DNA of 5,357 nt from Candidatus Brocadiia bacterium. Its GTDB lineage: Bacteria > Planctomycetota > MHYJ01 > JACQXL01. Under the pieces are notes generated by a model, which was given only the letters and a program-made list of their open reading frames with translations, had not been told where the DNA came from and did not search any database. Below are positions 5,327 to 5,357 of this stretch, one piece after another. The stretch's first letter is position 1. Every line of letters begins with the position of its first letter. Position numbers and translations under genes: made by a program. The stretch covers positions 1 through 5,357 of the forward strand of contig JAGUXD010000169.1 in NCBI GenBank assembly GCA_020062035.1, read 5' to 3'.

Positions 5327-5357
5327 TTTTTCTTGACTTTTCTACATACTTATTTAT
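5327..5357 (+). promoter_or_regulatory. Possible promoter of a downstream gene, cut by the window edge
   Basis: TTTTTCTTGAC recurs here exactly as upstream of the FHA gene (1730-1740). TTGACT at 5333-5338 is 5/6 to the -35 consensus. A 16-base spacer would place a -10 box beginning TAT at 5355, which is cut by the window edge. No terminator hairpin is visible between the aroDE stop (5319-5321) and this point. Confidence 0.35.

Noticed and set aside
1..5357. CRISPR array, tRNA, rRNA or transposase
   Set aside because: No regularly spaced direct repeats, no tRNA-like or rRNA-like segments and no transposase motifs were recognised on either strand.

Overview
The window looks like a chromosomal segment from an uncultured or little-studied Gram-negative-type bacterium of low to moderate G+C (roughly 40% by eye). 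The taxonomic hints are indirect. There is a fused type I 3-dehydroquinate dehydratase/shikimate dehydrogenase, an arrangement known from Chlamydiae, planctomycetes and plants. There is also a TPR-LysM-L,D-transpeptidase wall enzyme, an FHA membrane protein, and palindromic intergenic repeats of the kind common in candidate-phylum genomes. Planctomycetota or a relative such as Omnitrophota is my best guess, held with low to moderate confidence.

Layout. Positions 1-1575 (minus strand) hold the N-terminal 525 codons of mutL, whose 3' end lies beyond the left edge. Positions 1576-1780 are a divergent intergenic region. It carries a likely mutL promoter that would give a leaderless or nearly leaderless transcript, a long two-level palindrome (about 1659-1716), and a TTGACA -35 element facing right. 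A rightward gene set follows: an FHA-domain protein with one membrane segment (1781-2566), a membrane-anchored TPR-LysM-YkuD L,D-transpeptidase (2651-3859), and the aroD-aroE fusion (start placed at 3873, end 5321). Only 84 and 13 bases separate these three genes and no terminator is visible between them, so they probably form an operon. The last 36 bases hold a second promoter-like TTTTTCTTGAC motif facing right.

How the genes may work together. The FHA protein would bind phosphothreonine at the inner face of the membrane. The L,D-transpeptidase would act on peptidoglycan outside the membrane. The third gene supplies two consecutive steps of chorismate synthesis. A functional link among the three is inference; shared transcription is the only tie seen. 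mutL is a separate, divergent unit.

The most unusual signal is a 29-base sequence present identically in two unrelated genes on opposite strands: in the mutL linker (397-425) and in the FHA-protein linker (2112-2140). Both copies are read in the same frame as AVSPQGEPV and contain a GCCC-TCA-GGGC palindrome. The FHA linker also holds a 70-base island that is 73% G+C and rich in inverted repeats. Together with the intergenic palindrome, this suggests a family of small palindromic elements that insert into DNA coding for disordered linkers as well as into intergenic DNA, by analogy with Rickettsia palindromic elements.
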